Shown here: one piece after another, positions 8,987-18,008 of the stretch | How positions within the stretch are numbered: the first letter of the stretch is position 1 | How the letters are laid out: every line of letters begins with the position of its first letter | Assembly (NCBI GenBank): GCA_050011775.1 | Contig: JBEKIL010000006.1 | Span: 124,001 to 188,000 of the forward strand | DNA from: CAVZMI01 sp050011775 | GTDB taxonomy: Bacteria > Bacteroidota > Ignavibacteria > UBA10030 > CAVZMI01 | Direction: 5' to 3' | DNA: 64,000 bases | The notes under the pieces: generated by a model | What the model was told of the DNA's origin: nothing | The model's database searches: none | Seen by the model: the letters and a program-made list of their open reading frames with translations, nothing else | Position numbers and translations under genes: made by a program

Positions 8987-10276
8987 ATGCCCGTCACAAT
9001 TATCGTTGGTGCACAATGGGGAGACGAAGGAAAAGGAAAAGTCATCGATTTGCTCAGCGAAGACACTGACATTGTCGCACGCTATCAAGGCGGGGCGAAT
9101 GCCGGTCATACCGTGTGCATCGACGACAGGAATTATGTCCTCCATCTCATCCCCTCTGGCATTTTTCACGATCATGTATCATGCGTTATCGGTAACGGAG
9201 TTGTGATAGATCCCGTTGCTTTGATGGATGAGATCAAGATGATCGAAAGCTTCGGAATATCGATCAAGGGACGTCTGTTCATCAGCCATAATGCACACCT
9301 CATCATGCCGTACCACAAAATGATTGATAAAATGCGGGAGGAAGGACAGGGTACGGCAAAAATCGGCACGACCGGGCGGGGCATCGGTCCTGCCTATATC
9401 GATAAAGCGTCTCGTGTCGGAATCAAGATTGTCGACCTCCTGAACCGGAAAACGCTTGCCGACAAATTAAAGAAAAACATCGAAGAAAAAAATCAACTTC
9501 TTCGAAAGATATACGATAGCGAAGAACTCGATGTCGAAAAGATCATACTTGAATACCAGGAATTCGATGAGAAGATCGATGAGTACATCACCGACACCGC
9601 CTTTATGCTCAATAACGCTATCGCACAAGGTAAGCGGATCCTTGCCGAAGGAGCTCAGGGTGCCCTTCTCGATATGGATCATGGAACGTATCCCTATGTT
9701 ACATCATCCAATCCAACAAGTGGGGGAGCGTGCACGGGACTGGGAATTCCACCGACGAGCATTACGTCAATCATCGGCGTTACTAAAGCGTACACAACGC
9801 GCGTCGGGAACGGACCTTTCCCTACCGAACTCGACAACAGTATAGGACAGCAATTACGCGATATCGGTCATGAATACGGAGCCACAACCGGCCGGCCGCG
9901 TCGTTGCGGATGGTTCGATGCCGTCAGTCTTCGATATTCGATAATGATTAACGGCATTTCCGACATCGCTATTACAAAACTCGATGTCCTTGATGAATTC
10001 GAAGAAATCAATATCTGTGTCGGGTATGAATATCAAGGACGACGGATTAAGACCTTCCCGACCGATTGCGAATCCCTCTCCCAAATCACTCCGATCTATG
10101 AAACTTTTCAGGGTTGGAAACAGTCCTTATCGGGAGTACGGGATTTCGTTGAACTGCCTCACCGTGCGCAAGAATATATTGCAGCTCTGGGACGATCAAT
10201 AAATACCCGCGTTTCTATTGTTTCTGTCGGTGCAAGGCGAGATCAAACGATCATTCTGAATCCACCGTCAACCTGA
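8987..10276 (+). CDS. purA: Adenylosuccinate synthetase
   Basis: 429 residues, the usual length. Joins IMP and aspartate using GTP to make adenylosuccinate, the first step toward AMP. Signatures: WGDEGKGK (10-17) with the catalytic Asp and P-loop-like glycines, NAGHTV about 38-43 with the catalytic His, GTTGRGIGPAY, EGAQGALLD, the TTGRPRRCGW block and, near the C-terminus, TRVSIVSVGARRDQT. AAGGGA lies upstream of the ATG. It follows a terminator-like hairpin. Confidence 0.97.
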   Translation: MPVTIIVGAQWGDEGKGKVIDLLSEDTDIVARYQGGANAGHTVCIDDRNYVLHLIPSGIFHDHVSCVIGNGVVIDPVALMDEIKMIESFGISIKGRLFISHNAHLIMPYHKMIDKMREEGQGTAKIGTTGRGIGPAYIDKASRVGIKIVDLLNRKTLADKLKKNIEEKNQLLRKIYDSEELDVEKIILEYQEFDEKIDEYITDTAFMLNNAIAQGKRILAEGAQGALLDMDHGTYPYVTSSNPTSGGACTGLGIPPTSITSIIGVTKAYTTRVGNGPFPTELDNSIGQQLRDIGHEYGATTGRPRRCGWFDAVSLRYSIMINGISDIAITKLDVLDEFEEINICVGYEYQGRRIKTFPTDCESLSQITPIYETFQGWKQSLSGVRDFVELPHRAQEYIAALGRSINTRVSIVSVGARRDQTIILNPPST

Positions 10277-10301
10277 ACACATAAACAAACGTGAGGCTTC
10301 C

Positions 10302-11492
10302 GTGGCATCACGCGCAAATAATATTAAAATAGCCCTCCTTGCCGGCGCAATCATCATCGTCGTCGCAACTCTGATCTATACGCAATCGATTGTTGTGAGG
10401 CTTCAGGAAAGGCAACGGTATATTGCTGATCTCTATGCACGTTCGATTGAATATATCGCCAATGCTCATACGCCTGAGGGAGATTACAGCTTCGTTTTCG
10501 ACCAGATTATTCGTACGATTGATTTTCCGATGATATTAACGGACGGGGCCAATAATCCTCTCCAACCAATCAGGCTTAATATCCGTAATGTAAGCATCGA
10601 CACGACTCTCTCGTACGAACAACAGCTTACTCAAATTCACAAGACTATCGCGCATATAGATAAGGAAAATCCTCCGATTAAGGTTCTCTATCAAGATTCT
10701 ACCGTTCTCCAGTACGTTCATTACGGAGAATCACCTCTCATCATTCAACTCCGGTGGCTCCCGTATATTGAACTTGGACTTGCAGCGCTTTTTATTCTTC
10801 TTGGATACTTCGGATTTAATCATATCAGAAAAAACGAACAGAGTAAGATCTGGGTCGGGATGGCAAAAGAAACAGCACACCAGCTTGGCACTCCTCTCTC
10901 GAGCATCATGGGATGGATCGAAATTCTTCGTTTCATAGGAGAAGAAAATCCGAAGATCAGGGATACCATTGCAGAAATGCACAATGATCTGGAACGTCTT
11001 AATAAAGTAGCAGCTCGATTTTCGAAAATCGGATCGAAGCCCGATTTGAAAGAGGAGAATATCAGGAATGCACTTTCAAATGTTCTCACATACTTTCAAC
11101 GACGAATTCCCCAGATGGGAAAGAACATTTCGTTGACACTCGACGCTCCGGACAATCTTACCGTCCCGATGAATCGTGAATTGTTCGAGTGGGTGATCGA
11201 GAACCTGGTGAAAAATGCGCTCGATGCAATGAATGGAATCGGGGCAGTATCGGTCACCGTCCTCGAGCAAGCCGAAGAAGTCATCATAGACGTGACCGAC
11301 ACGGGAAAAGGGATTGACCTAAAATTCCGCAAAGAAATTTTCCGCCCCGGATACAGTACAAAACTCAGGGGATGGGGTTTAGGGTTAAGTCTCTCAAAAC
11401 GGATCATTGAGATTTACCACAAGGGAAAACTTTTCGTCAAGGAAAGCAAGCTGGGCAAAGGAACAACCTTCCGCATTAAATTGCCGAAATAA
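10302..11492 (+). CDS. Orphan membrane sensor histidine kinase
   Basis: 396 residues from GTG 10302. Two transmembrane helices (about 10-30 and 153-175) bracket a roughly 120-residue extracytoplasmic sensor region of no recognised fold. The H box AKETAHQLGTPLSS has the phospho-acceptor His193; the ATPase domain shows NLVKNALDAM (N box), DTGKGI (G1) and GWGLGLSLSKRI (G2). No response regulator gene is adjacent, so its partner is encoded elsewhere. This H-box wording is typical of Bacteroidota and relatives. It starts 25 bp after purA. Confidence 0.9.
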   Translation: MASRANNIKIALLAGAIIIVVATLIYTQSIVVRLQERQRYIADLYARSIEYIANAHTPEGDYSFVFDQIIRTIDFPMILTDGANNPLQPIRLNIRNVSIDTTLSYEQQLTQIHKTIAHIDKENPPIKVLYQDSTVLQYVHYGESPLIIQLRWLPYIELGLAALFILLGYFGFNHIRKNEQSKIWVGMAKETAHQLGTPLSSIMGWIEILRFIGEENPKIRDTIAEMHNDLERLNKVAARFSKIGSKPDLKEENIRNALSNVLTYFQRRIPQMGKNISLTLDAPDNLTVPMNRELFEWVIENLVKNALDAMNGIGAVSVTVLEQAEEVIIDVTDTGKGIDLKFRKEIFRPGYSTKLRGWGLGLSLSKRIIEIYHKGKLFVKESKLGKGTTFRIKLPK

Positions 11493-11531
11493 AAGTATCA
11501 ATGGCTAATAGATCTTTGATTTATGATTGAT

Positions 11532-11570
11532 GTCTACGACTCTACGAGTCGTAGACCCTTTGGGATTTTT
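11532..11570 (+). terminator. Stem-loop between convergent genes, probable terminator
   Basis: GTCTACGACT (11532-11541) and AGTCGTAGAC (11547-11556) form a perfect 10-bp stem with a 5-base loop, followed by a short spacer and five T. It lies between the sensor kinase and the convergent membrane-protein gene. The T tract is not directly adjacent, so strength is uncertain. Confidence 0.5.
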
Positions 11571-11721
11571 GAGTTTAAAAAGAGTCCCTTATTGTGTTAT
11601 TTGCCGAAGCGACACATTTTAAAAAAGATATTCCTCGACTGGATATTCATATCTGGAAAATACAGCTCCACTCTTAAATTTAGAAATCGTCAATCAGAAA
11701 TCATCAATCTCCAAGGCTCCT

Positions 11722-12270
11722 CTATGCCATTGGTACCGTTGGTGGCGGCTGTTGAACAACCGGTGGTTGTTTTTTCGACTTAAATAACGACACACCGATG
11801 AGACCCCCGAATAACCCGAATAAGGGATTTATAATAATATTGAAGACAAAGCTTATAAAGATCTGAACTGACCCCAGTCCCCGTTCCATCGATTGTTCAA
11901 TTCCCTGTCGTATTCCATTCATTGCTTCCTGCGGAATCGTACCGGATTCAGCAAGCCGATCAAGCACATCCATTATGATTTTCGATCCGACGTCTCCAAA
12001 GAGGAGCCGAATAAATATTGAAATAACCGTCGCAATCACTGCTGCAAATACTCCGGCAAGGAGTCCGAGCTGCACTCCGTCACTCGATTCGAGCGGAACT
12101 GATTCAGGAGTGAGTGTATTTTTATAGAAGTAGACCGCCATCACACCACCGATCATTACACCCGCGCAACAAAGACAATTAATCAGGCTGAGACCCGGGA
12201 CTGTAGAGATGACGGCAATAATAATCCCTCCATAAAGAGCGGGGAGCATTTTATTAGGTTTTGTAGGCAT
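11722..12270 (-). CDS. Predicted four-helix integral membrane protein, unknown function
   Basis: 182 residues. Hydrophobic segments lie near 10-30, 31-50, 68-92 and 140-163; between the third and fourth is a helical amphipathic region. The tail after the last helix is Lys- and then Pro/Gln-rich (QPPVVQQPPPTVP). No family recognised with confidence; it is reminiscent of DUF4199-like small membrane proteins. The gene overlaps the preceding DUF2085-type gene by 17 bp, so the two are probably co-translated. Confidence 0.6.
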   Translation of the reverse strand: MPTKPNKMLPALYGGIIIAVISTVPGLSLINCLCCAGVMIGGVMAVYFYKNTLTPESVPLESSDGVQLGLLAGVFAAVIATVISIFIRLLFGDVGSKIIMDVLDRLAESGTIPQEAMNGIRQGIEQSMERGLGSVQIFISFVFNIIINPLFGLFGGLIGVSLFKSKKQPPVVQQPPPTVPMA

Positions 12271-12748
12271 GGTGCCTCCTTAGTGATAATAAGGGTGACG
12301 AAATCGCCGGCAGTAATTCCGGTATAATAATGAGCGCAAGTATAAAACCGAAAATACCCCCGGTGAATAATCGGGTTAACAGCGTTGCCGTATATCCGCC
12401 GGCAATTGAAAGAAAGACATCGACACACATCGGAATGGATGCAATCAACAACCAGCGCCTGTGGAGCAGCGTCGCACCAGAAAGCCGCCGGGAGATTGGA
12501 TACAATACGACTCCGAAAAGAAAACTGAAGTAGATCGCGCTACACCGCTCACAAACACCGAGTTTCTCTCCACCAATGTGGAGCGAATGAGAATCGAGCT
12601 GATGACAGACACGGCCGAACATCGTATAGATAAGCTCCGCCTCCTTTGCATAGCCATAATGTGCAGCGAGCGGAGCCAATAGTATTAGACCGCACCAGGA
12701 TAAAACTGCAATGAGTAAGATAAAATATATCAGTGATGTATCTTTCAT
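12254..12748 (-). CDS. DUF2085 family membrane protein
   Basis: 164 residues from ATG 12748 (MKDTSLIYF); an in-frame upstream start at 12793 is possible but would begin inside the likely promoter region. Four hydrophobic segments. The DUF2085 signature is present: CHQ in RVCHQLDSHSLHIGG followed by GVCERCSAIYF, a cysteine/histidine arrangement that could bind a metal. The function of the family is unknown. It forms a two-gene unit with the overlapping downstream membrane-protein gene. Confidence 0.8.
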   Translation of the reverse strand: MKDTSLIYFILLIAVLSWCGLILLAPLAAHYGYAKEAELIYTMFGRVCHQLDSHSLHIGGEKLGVCERCSAIYFSFLFGVVLYPISRRLSGATLLHRRWLLIASIPMCVDVFLSIAGGYTATLLTRLFTGGIFGFILALIIIPELLPAISSPLLSLRRHHAYKT

Positions 12749-12889
12749 CGAGATCAAAATATAAGAATTTGGAGAGAGAATCAAGAGCACCACTGGGAAA
12801 TATTTGATAAGGAAAAAGTTATTATGGATACTTTATATTATAATCGTATTTTTCCAATACGTACGACTTTTTATTTTTACTTTAACAAT

Positions 12890-12917
12890 TTGCTTTTCCT
12901 TGTCATTCTTCTATATT
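12890..12917 (+). promoter_or_regulatory. Possible promoter for agmatinase
   Basis: TTGCTT (12890-12895), a 16-bp spacer and TATATT (12912-12917), about 46 bp before the speB start. The surrounding sequence is very AT-rich, so chance matches are likely. Confidence 0.4.
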
Positions 12918-12963
12918 TTATTATTTCATAATAATCTGATAAATTATCCTTGGTTAAGAACGG

Positions 12964-13851
12964 ATGAAAACCCTCGGCAAAAAATCGAATTTCCTGGGGA
13001 TCGAAAAAAAATATTCGGAATACAAAACTTCACGCGTCGTCGTCGTCCCCGCCCCATATGAACACACCGTAAGTTATGGCGGCGGGACGCGATTCGGCCC
13101 CGGGACGATTCTTAAAGCATCCCACTACGTCGAGTTCTACGATGAAGAATTAAAACGGGAATTGTATAAGGATTATGGAATCGCCACACTCCCACCGTTG
13201 AATTTCAGAAGAAAAAAGGACCGGAGCGCACTTGATCTTATTGAACGTACGGTCAGGAATCTCCTGAAGGAAGAGAAATTTGTTGTCACTCTTGGCGGTG
13301 AGCATACAATATCGGCTGCTATAATCAAAGCGCATCTCGAAAAATTCCCCGATCTTTCTGTGCTGCATATCGATGCACATTCAGACCTTCGCGCGGAATA
13401 CGAAGGAACCAGATACAGCCATGCCTGTGTCATGGCCCGTGTTTGCGAATTTCTCGATCCACGGCGCCTCATCCAGGTCGGCATCCGTGCACAGTGCTCA
13501 GAAGAAGCCCGATTCATCGCCGAGAAGCAGGTTCAGACTTTCTATGCGCATTTTATCCATGATGGAGGATTCTCTGAATGCTGGCAGGATATCGTTGTTA
13601 AAAAATTAACGGATAAAGTCTATATATCATTCGATGTCGACGGTTTAGATCCATCCATCATGCCTGCGACAGGTACTCCCGAGCCAGACGGATTGACCTG
13701 GCATGAAACAATGGTCCTGCTGCGAAAAGTCAGCGAGCGTGCAAAAATTGTTGGCTTCGACGTCGTAGAGTTCGCACCGATAAAAAGACTTCATCATGCC
13801 GATGAGACAACTGCAAAATTAGTATATAAAATTTTAAATTATGCGTTGTAG
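12964..13851 (+). CDS. speB: Agmatinase (ureohydrolase family)
   Basis: 295 residues. Hydrolyses agmatine to putrescine and urea, the last step of the arginine-decarboxylase route to polyamines; cytoplasmic, with two Mn ions. The full set of metal ligands is visible: His114 (GGEHT), Asp137, His139 and Asp141 (HIDAHSDLR), Asp224 and Asp226 (SFDVDGLDP). The MPATGTPEPDG block and SHACV are also typical. Agmatinase is favoured over arginase or formiminoglutamase by length and these motifs, but substrate is inferred. No arginine decarboxylase gene lies nearby. Confidence 0.9.
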   Translation: MKTLGKKSNFLGIEKKYSEYKTSRVVVVPAPYEHTVSYGGGTRFGPGTILKASHYVEFYDEELKRELYKDYGIATLPPLNFRRKKDRSALDLIERTVRNLLKEEKFVVTLGGEHTISAAIIKAHLEKFPDLSVLHIDAHSDLRAEYEGTRYSHACVMARVCEFLDPRRLIQVGIRAQCSEEARFIAEKQVQTFYAHFIHDGGFSECWQDIVVKKLTDKVYISFDVDGLDPSIMPATGTPEPDGLTWHETMVLLRKVSERAKIVGFDVVEFAPIKRLHHADETTAKLVYKILNYAL

Positions 13852-13885
13852 TATTCATTTATAATAATCGCGCTGGGGGAACGGT

Positions 13886-14701
13886 ATGTACGTTTCAAAA
13901 TCCTTAAGTAAAGTCATTTTCTTTTTCTTCCACTCAGTTGTTATAATTCAGCTGCTCAATGCTCAGCAGAATTTCCGGGAGATTCCCGGACTTAGCCAAT
14001 ATTTCAAGGAATATGACGTGGTCGGATCGTTCGTTCTGTACGATCTCAACAACGATTCGACTATTTGCTACAACCGTGATAGGATTACAAAGGAATTTAT
14101 TCCTGCTTCAACATTCAAAATACCCAATTCGCTGATCGCACTTGAGACCGGTGTCGTTACCGACGAGAATTTCGTTATAAAATGGGACAGCACCCTATAC
14201 GGCACCGAAACATGGAACCGGGATCATACTTTGAAAACCGCTTTTACCAATTCCGTCGTCTGGTATTACCAGGAGATTGCCCGCCGTATCGGGCCCGAAC
14301 GAATGCAGCACTTCCTCGATACGATGCAATACGGAAATCGAAATATCTCCGGCGGTATCGATCGCTTCTGGCTGGAAGGAGGACTGCGGATATCGCAAAT
14401 TCAGCAAATCGATTTTCTCCGGCGACTGTACACATACCAATTGCCGATCTCCAAAAGGAGCATCGATATACTGAAGAAGATCATGGTTTTTGAAAAAACC
14501 GACGCTTATACACTGAGCGCTAAAACCGGATTGGCACTGCGGGCAGCCACACGCATCGGATGGCTGGTGGGCTATCTAGAACGGGGAAGGAATGTATATT
14601 TCTTTGCTACGATAATAGAACAAAAAAACGCCGGCGATCTTTTCGGAAATGCACGGTTAGAGATCACGCGAAAAATATTCCACACTTTGAAATTGATGTG
14701 A
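13886..14701 (+). CDS. Class D (OXA-type) beta-lactamase family protein
   Basis: 271 residues, normal OXA length, with a hydrophobic signal peptide ending near the LNAQ at 24-27, so it should be exported. All class D motifs are present: STFK (75-78; the serine is the nucleophile, Lys78 the residue carbamylated in active enzymes), SVV (122-124), YGN (148-150), WLEGGLRIS (161-169) and KTG (212-214). The family hydrolyses penicillins by a serine mechanism; the closely related BlaR1/MecR sensor domains share the motifs, but this protein has no transmembrane receptor part. No mobile element flanks it, so it looks like a resident gene. Activity and spectrum cannot be told from sequence. Confidence 0.88.
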   Translation: MYVSKSLSKVIFFFFHSVVIIQLLNAQQNFREIPGLSQYFKEYDVVGSFVLYDLNNDSTICYNRDRITKEFIPASTFKIPNSLIALETGVVTDENFVIKWDSTLYGTETWNRDHTLKTAFTNSVVWYYQEIARRIGPERMQHFLDTMQYGNRNISGGIDRFWLEGGLRISQIQQIDFLRRLYTYQLPISKRSIDILKKIMVFEKTDAYTLSAKTGLALRAATRIGWLVGYLERGRNVYFFATIIEQKNAGDLFGNARLEITRKIFHTLKLM

Positions 14702-14718
14702 GAGGCAGGTTCCTCGTC

Positions 14719-14749
14719 AAACCTGAAGAAGAATCACCAGCAGGTTTTT
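14719..14749 (+). terminator. Terminator after the class D beta-lactamase gene
   Basis: AAACCTG (14719-14725) pairs with CAGGTTT (14741-14747) with continuing T. An earlier CAGGTT (14706-14711) can pair with the same left arm, giving two mutually exclusive stems. Confidence 0.5.
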
Positions 14750-14843
14750 CATACCTCCTATGATGTTCTTCGATTCCTTTTTTATCGATAAAAATATCTC
14801 AGTAACATTGTAACATTCTATGAAAGATAGCGTTTAATATCTA

Positions 14844-14872
14844 TTGAAAAAAGGTCTTTTGTTACGTATCTT
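14844..14872 (+). promoter_or_regulatory. Sigma70-like promoter for the ABC export cassette
   Basis: TTGAAA (14844-14849), 17-bp spacer, TATCTT (14867-14872). Transcription would begin near 14879, after the open frame's first TTG codon, which supports ATG 14911 as the start of the fusion protein. Confidence 0.55.
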
Positions 14873-14910
14873 AATTGAATATTAGATATTGCACACCATC
14901 TCCATCAAGT

Positions 14911-16107
14911 ATGGTAATGGCAGACTCTCACAACGCAGATTTATCAAAACTTCAAATCAACCACGACAAGCCGGCCAAATCGAATATCCTTCCAAAACGA
15001 AGGCTCTGGTGGATAATAGGAATCGCGGCCTTTCTGGTTTTGATAATTATCGTATTTCGCAGCACCCTTACTCCGGTTCCTGAAGTAGAAACAACAACTG
15101 TTGTGTTGACTAGTCCTGCACAGACAAGCGCCCTTCTTAATGCCAGCGGTTATGTGGTTGCCCAACGAAAAGCGGCGATCGCCTCAAAAGGAACAGGACG
15201 GCTTGTACGCCTCACTGTCCAGGAAGGAGACCGGGTTAAGAGAAATATGATAATCGGCCAGCTCGAAGACAGCGACGTTCGTGCTGCGCTTGCGCAGGCA
15301 AAAGCGAACCTTGCGGTCAACCAGGCCGATTTCACCGATGCAAAACAGACGCTGGAGCGAACACATCAGCTTTTTAATTCGTCTTTATCATCGCAGGCGG
15401 AACTTGATGCCGCTCAGGCACGATACGATAGAGTCGTAGCATCGATCGAATACGCAAAAGCGGCAATCGAAGCCTCACAGGTGGCCATCGAAAATACACT
15501 CATTCGCGCGCCGTTTGATGGTACGGTACTGACAAAGAATGCCGATGTGGGCGAGGTCATTGCTCCGTTTTCCACTTCTGCCAGTTCTCGCGGCGCCGTT
15601 GTCACCATCGCCGACATGAACTCTCTTGAGGTCGAAGCTGATGTTTCTGAATCGAATATAGAACGAGTGAAACCGGGACAGCCTTGTGAAATTACTCTCG
15701 ATGCTTTTCCGGGAAAACGATACCGTGGCAAAATCAATAAAATCGTCCCCACTGTCGATCGCGCGAAAGCAACGGTGAAAACAAAAGTAAAATTCATCGA
15801 CAGGGATGACAGTGTGCTTCCTGAAATGAGTGCGAAGGTCGCATTCCTGGCTGAAGCGCTGAGCGATAGCGCAGTGGCCCAGAAACCGAAGCTTGCAATT
15901 TCTCCTGAAGCTGTCGTTACACGGGATGGAAAGAAAGTTATTTTTATAATCAAAGAAGACATTTTGACCGAAGCACCTGTAACGCTCGGGGGAAATATCG
16001 GAAATCTAATAGAAATTCTTTCGGGAGCAGCCGTGGGTGATCGGGTGGTGTTGAAGCCGTCCGACAACCTTCACACCGGCTCACATGTAAAAACGACACA
16101 ACAATAA
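14911..16107 (+). CDS. Periplasmic adaptor (HlyD/MacA-type membrane fusion protein) of an ABC exporter
   Basis: 398 residues from ATG 14911 (an ATG two codons later is equally possible). One transmembrane helix (about 30-48) anchors it. The barrel-sandwich/lipoyl halves are visible around GRLVRLTVQEGDRVKRN and IRAPFDGTVLTKNADVGEVI, separated by an alpha-helical hairpin (about 130-190), followed by a beta-barrel domain with PGQPCEITLDAFPGKRYRGK. It bridges inner-membrane transporter and outer-membrane channel. The ATPase and two permease genes follow directly; no TolC-type gene is in the window. Confidence 0.9.
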   Translation: MVMADSHNADLSKLQINHDKPAKSNILPKRRLWWIIGIAAFLVLIIIVFRSTLTPVPEVETTTVVLTSPAQTSALLNASGYVVAQRKAAIASKGTGRLVRLTVQEGDRVKRNMIIGQLEDSDVRAALAQAKANLAVNQADFTDAKQTLERTHQLFNSSLSSQAELDAAQARYDRVVASIEYAKAAIEASQVAIENTLIRAPFDGTVLTKNADVGEVIAPFSTSASSRGAVVTIADMNSLEVEADVSESNIERVKPGQPCEITLDAFPGKRYRGKINKIVPTVDRAKATVKTKVKFIDRDDSVLPEMSAKVAFLAEALSDSAVAQKPKLAISPEAVVTRDGKKVIFIIKEDILTEAPVTLGGNIGNLIEILSGAAVGDRVVLKPSDNLHTGSHVKTTQQ

Positions 16108-16126
16108 TTGAATGGAAGATTCCTCT

Positions 16127-16801
16127 ATGCCAGAACCAATAGTCGATATCCGGAATATCACAAAATCATACCATCGCGACAGCATCGAAATTCCGGTTCT
16201 TCAGAATCTCTCTTGCACGATTCCCGAAGGTGAATTTCTCGCGCTGATGGGACCGTCGGGATCCGGAAAAACAACGCTGTTGAATCTGATTGCCGGTATC
16301 GACCGGCCTGATAGCGGCGAAATCGTTGTCAATGGAGTCAACGTTCCATCGCTCAGCGAATCGAATCTAGCTAAGTGGAGAGCGCGTCACGTCGGTTTTA
16401 TTTTCCAGTTTTACAACCTGCTGCCTGTCCTTACAGCGTTCGAAAACGTGGAGCTCCCGCTGCTGCTCACCGGTCTATCGAAAAAGGAACGAAGAGAACA
16501 TGTCGAAGCGGCCCTTACCCTTGTCGGACTCGCCGATCGAATGAAGCATTATCCACGTCAGCTCTCTGGCGGACAGGAGCAGCGCGTCGCCATCGCACGC
16601 GCCATAATTACCGACCCGCTCGTTCTGGTCGCCGACGAGCCGACTGGCGATCTCGATAAACGCTCTGAAGATGAAATTCTGACTCTTATCGAACGATTGA
16701 ACCAGGAATTTAAAAAAACAATCGTCATGGTCACACACGACCCCAGGGCTGCCGAGAGAGCACACACAATTCGCCATCTCGATAAAGGCGAGCTCCAGTA
16801 A
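16127..16801 (+). CDS. ABC transporter ATP-binding protein (LolD/MacB-type)
   Basis: 224 residues from ATG 16127, which has GGAAG 8 bp upstream; an in-frame ATG at 16112 has no ribosome site. Walker A GPSGSGKT, Q-loop in FIFQFYNLLP, signature LSGGQEQR, Walker B LVLVADEPTGD with D-loop, and H-loop VTHD are all intact. The usual LolD/MacB signature is LSGGQQQR, so one Q is E here. It energises the two FtsX-like permeases that follow, with the adaptor just upstream, for export or lipoprotein handling at the inner membrane. Confidence 0.93.
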   Translation: MPEPIVDIRNITKSYHRDSIEIPVLQNLSCTIPEGEFLALMGPSGSGKTTLLNLIAGIDRPDSGEIVVNGVNVPSLSESNLAKWRARHVGFIFQFYNLLPVLTAFENVELPLLLTGLSKKERREHVEAALTLVGLADRMKHYPRQLSGGQEQRVAIARAIITDPLVLVADEPTGDLDKRSEDEILTLIERLNQEFKKTIVMVTHDPRAAERAHTIRHLDKGELQ

Positions 16802-16826
16802 ATGCACATCGGCAGGAGAATAGAGC

Positions 16827-17987
16827 ATGAAAGTTTTTAAACTTATATTTAAAAATCTGCTTCGCCACAAACTGAGGACATCTCTGACCATCCTCGGTAT
16901 TACCATTGCCGTGATGTCATTTACACTACTGAGTACTATCATTACCGCCTGGTATGCATCCGTTGAAGCATCGGCGCAGAACCGGCTAATAACACGGCAT
17001 TCTGTTTCCTTCGTCTTTCCACTTCCCTATTCGTACAGGGATCAGATTGCCCGTATCCCGGGGGTTGTCAACGTCACTTATGCGAACTGGTTTCAGGGAG
17101 TCTATATTGATGAACGAAATTTTTTCCCGCGCATGGCTGTCGACGTCAATACGTTTTTCGATGTGTATCCAGAATTCGTACCGACATCAAAGGAAGATTT
17201 CGAGACGTTTAAGCGCGAAAGGAATGCCTGCATCATCGGACAAAAAATCGCCAAAAAGTACAACCTGAAGATCGGCGACATAGTAAATATCCGGGGAGAT
17301 ATTTATCCCGACAACTGGCAATTCGTCGTTCGTTCAATTTACCGCGGCCGTGATAAAACGACAGATGAGACACAGCTACTCTTTCACTGGGAGTATCTTA
17401 ATGAGTGGATCAAGAGAGAATGGTCCGGTACGGAAGGTTTGGTCGGGTGGTATGTGATAGAGGTGAAGAATCAAAGCATGATCCCTACGGTCGCGGATGC
17501 TGTGGACAAACACTTTAAAAATTCTCCGGCTGAAACTAAAACAGAGACCGAAAAAGCATTCCAGCTTGGATTTGTTTCCATGTCGGGGGCAATCATTACC
17601 GCCATACGCATCGTGTCATATATCATCATCGGAATTATTCTTCTTGTACTGGCAAATACCATGATCATGACGGCACGCGAGCGTGTACGTGAATATGCCG
17701 TGCTTAAAACTCTTGGATTTTCAACGGGACATCTTCTCGGTCTTATCGCCGGTGAATCTCTTACTATCGCTGTTACAGGCGGTATCCTAGGTTTATGGCT
17801 TGCTTTCCCGCTCAGTGCAGGCATCGCAGAGCAATTCTCAACCCTTTTTCCCGTTTTCACTGTGGAACCATCGACAATGATTCTGGCAGGCTCTTTTTCA
17901 CTCATAGTCGGAATCATCTCTGCAATTTTCCCGATGCTCCGGGCAATGCATACCAGTATTGTTGATGGATTACGTCAAATTGGTTAA
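16827..17987 (+). CDS. ABC transporter permease, MacB/FtsX type (first)
   Basis: 386 residues. The fold is that of FtsX/MacB permeases: one N-terminal helix (about 18-42), a large periplasmic MacB-PCD-like domain (about 45-240), then three helices near 255-285, 305-335 and 350-375 with the conserved ARERVREYAVLKTLGFS just after the second helix. Half-transporter paired with the next gene. It begins 25 bp after the ATPase gene. Confidence 0.9.
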   Translation: MKVFKLIFKNLLRHKLRTSLTILGITIAVMSFTLLSTIITAWYASVEASAQNRLITRHSVSFVFPLPYSYRDQIARIPGVVNVTYANWFQGVYIDERNFFPRMAVDVNTFFDVYPEFVPTSKEDFETFKRERNACIIGQKIAKKYNLKIGDIVNIRGDIYPDNWQFVVRSIYRGRDKTTDETQLLFHWEYLNEWIKREWSGTEGLVGWYVIEVKNQSMIPTVADAVDKHFKNSPAETKTETEKAFQLGFVSMSGAIITAIRIVSYIIIGIILLVLANTMIMTARERVREYAVLKTLGFSTGHLLGLIAGESLTIAVTGGILGLWLAFPLSAGIAEQFSTLFPVFTVEPSTMILAGSFSLIVGIISAIFPMLRAMHTSIVDGLRQIG

Positions 17988-18008
17988 TCGAATGTAAAGG
18001 AATAGAGA

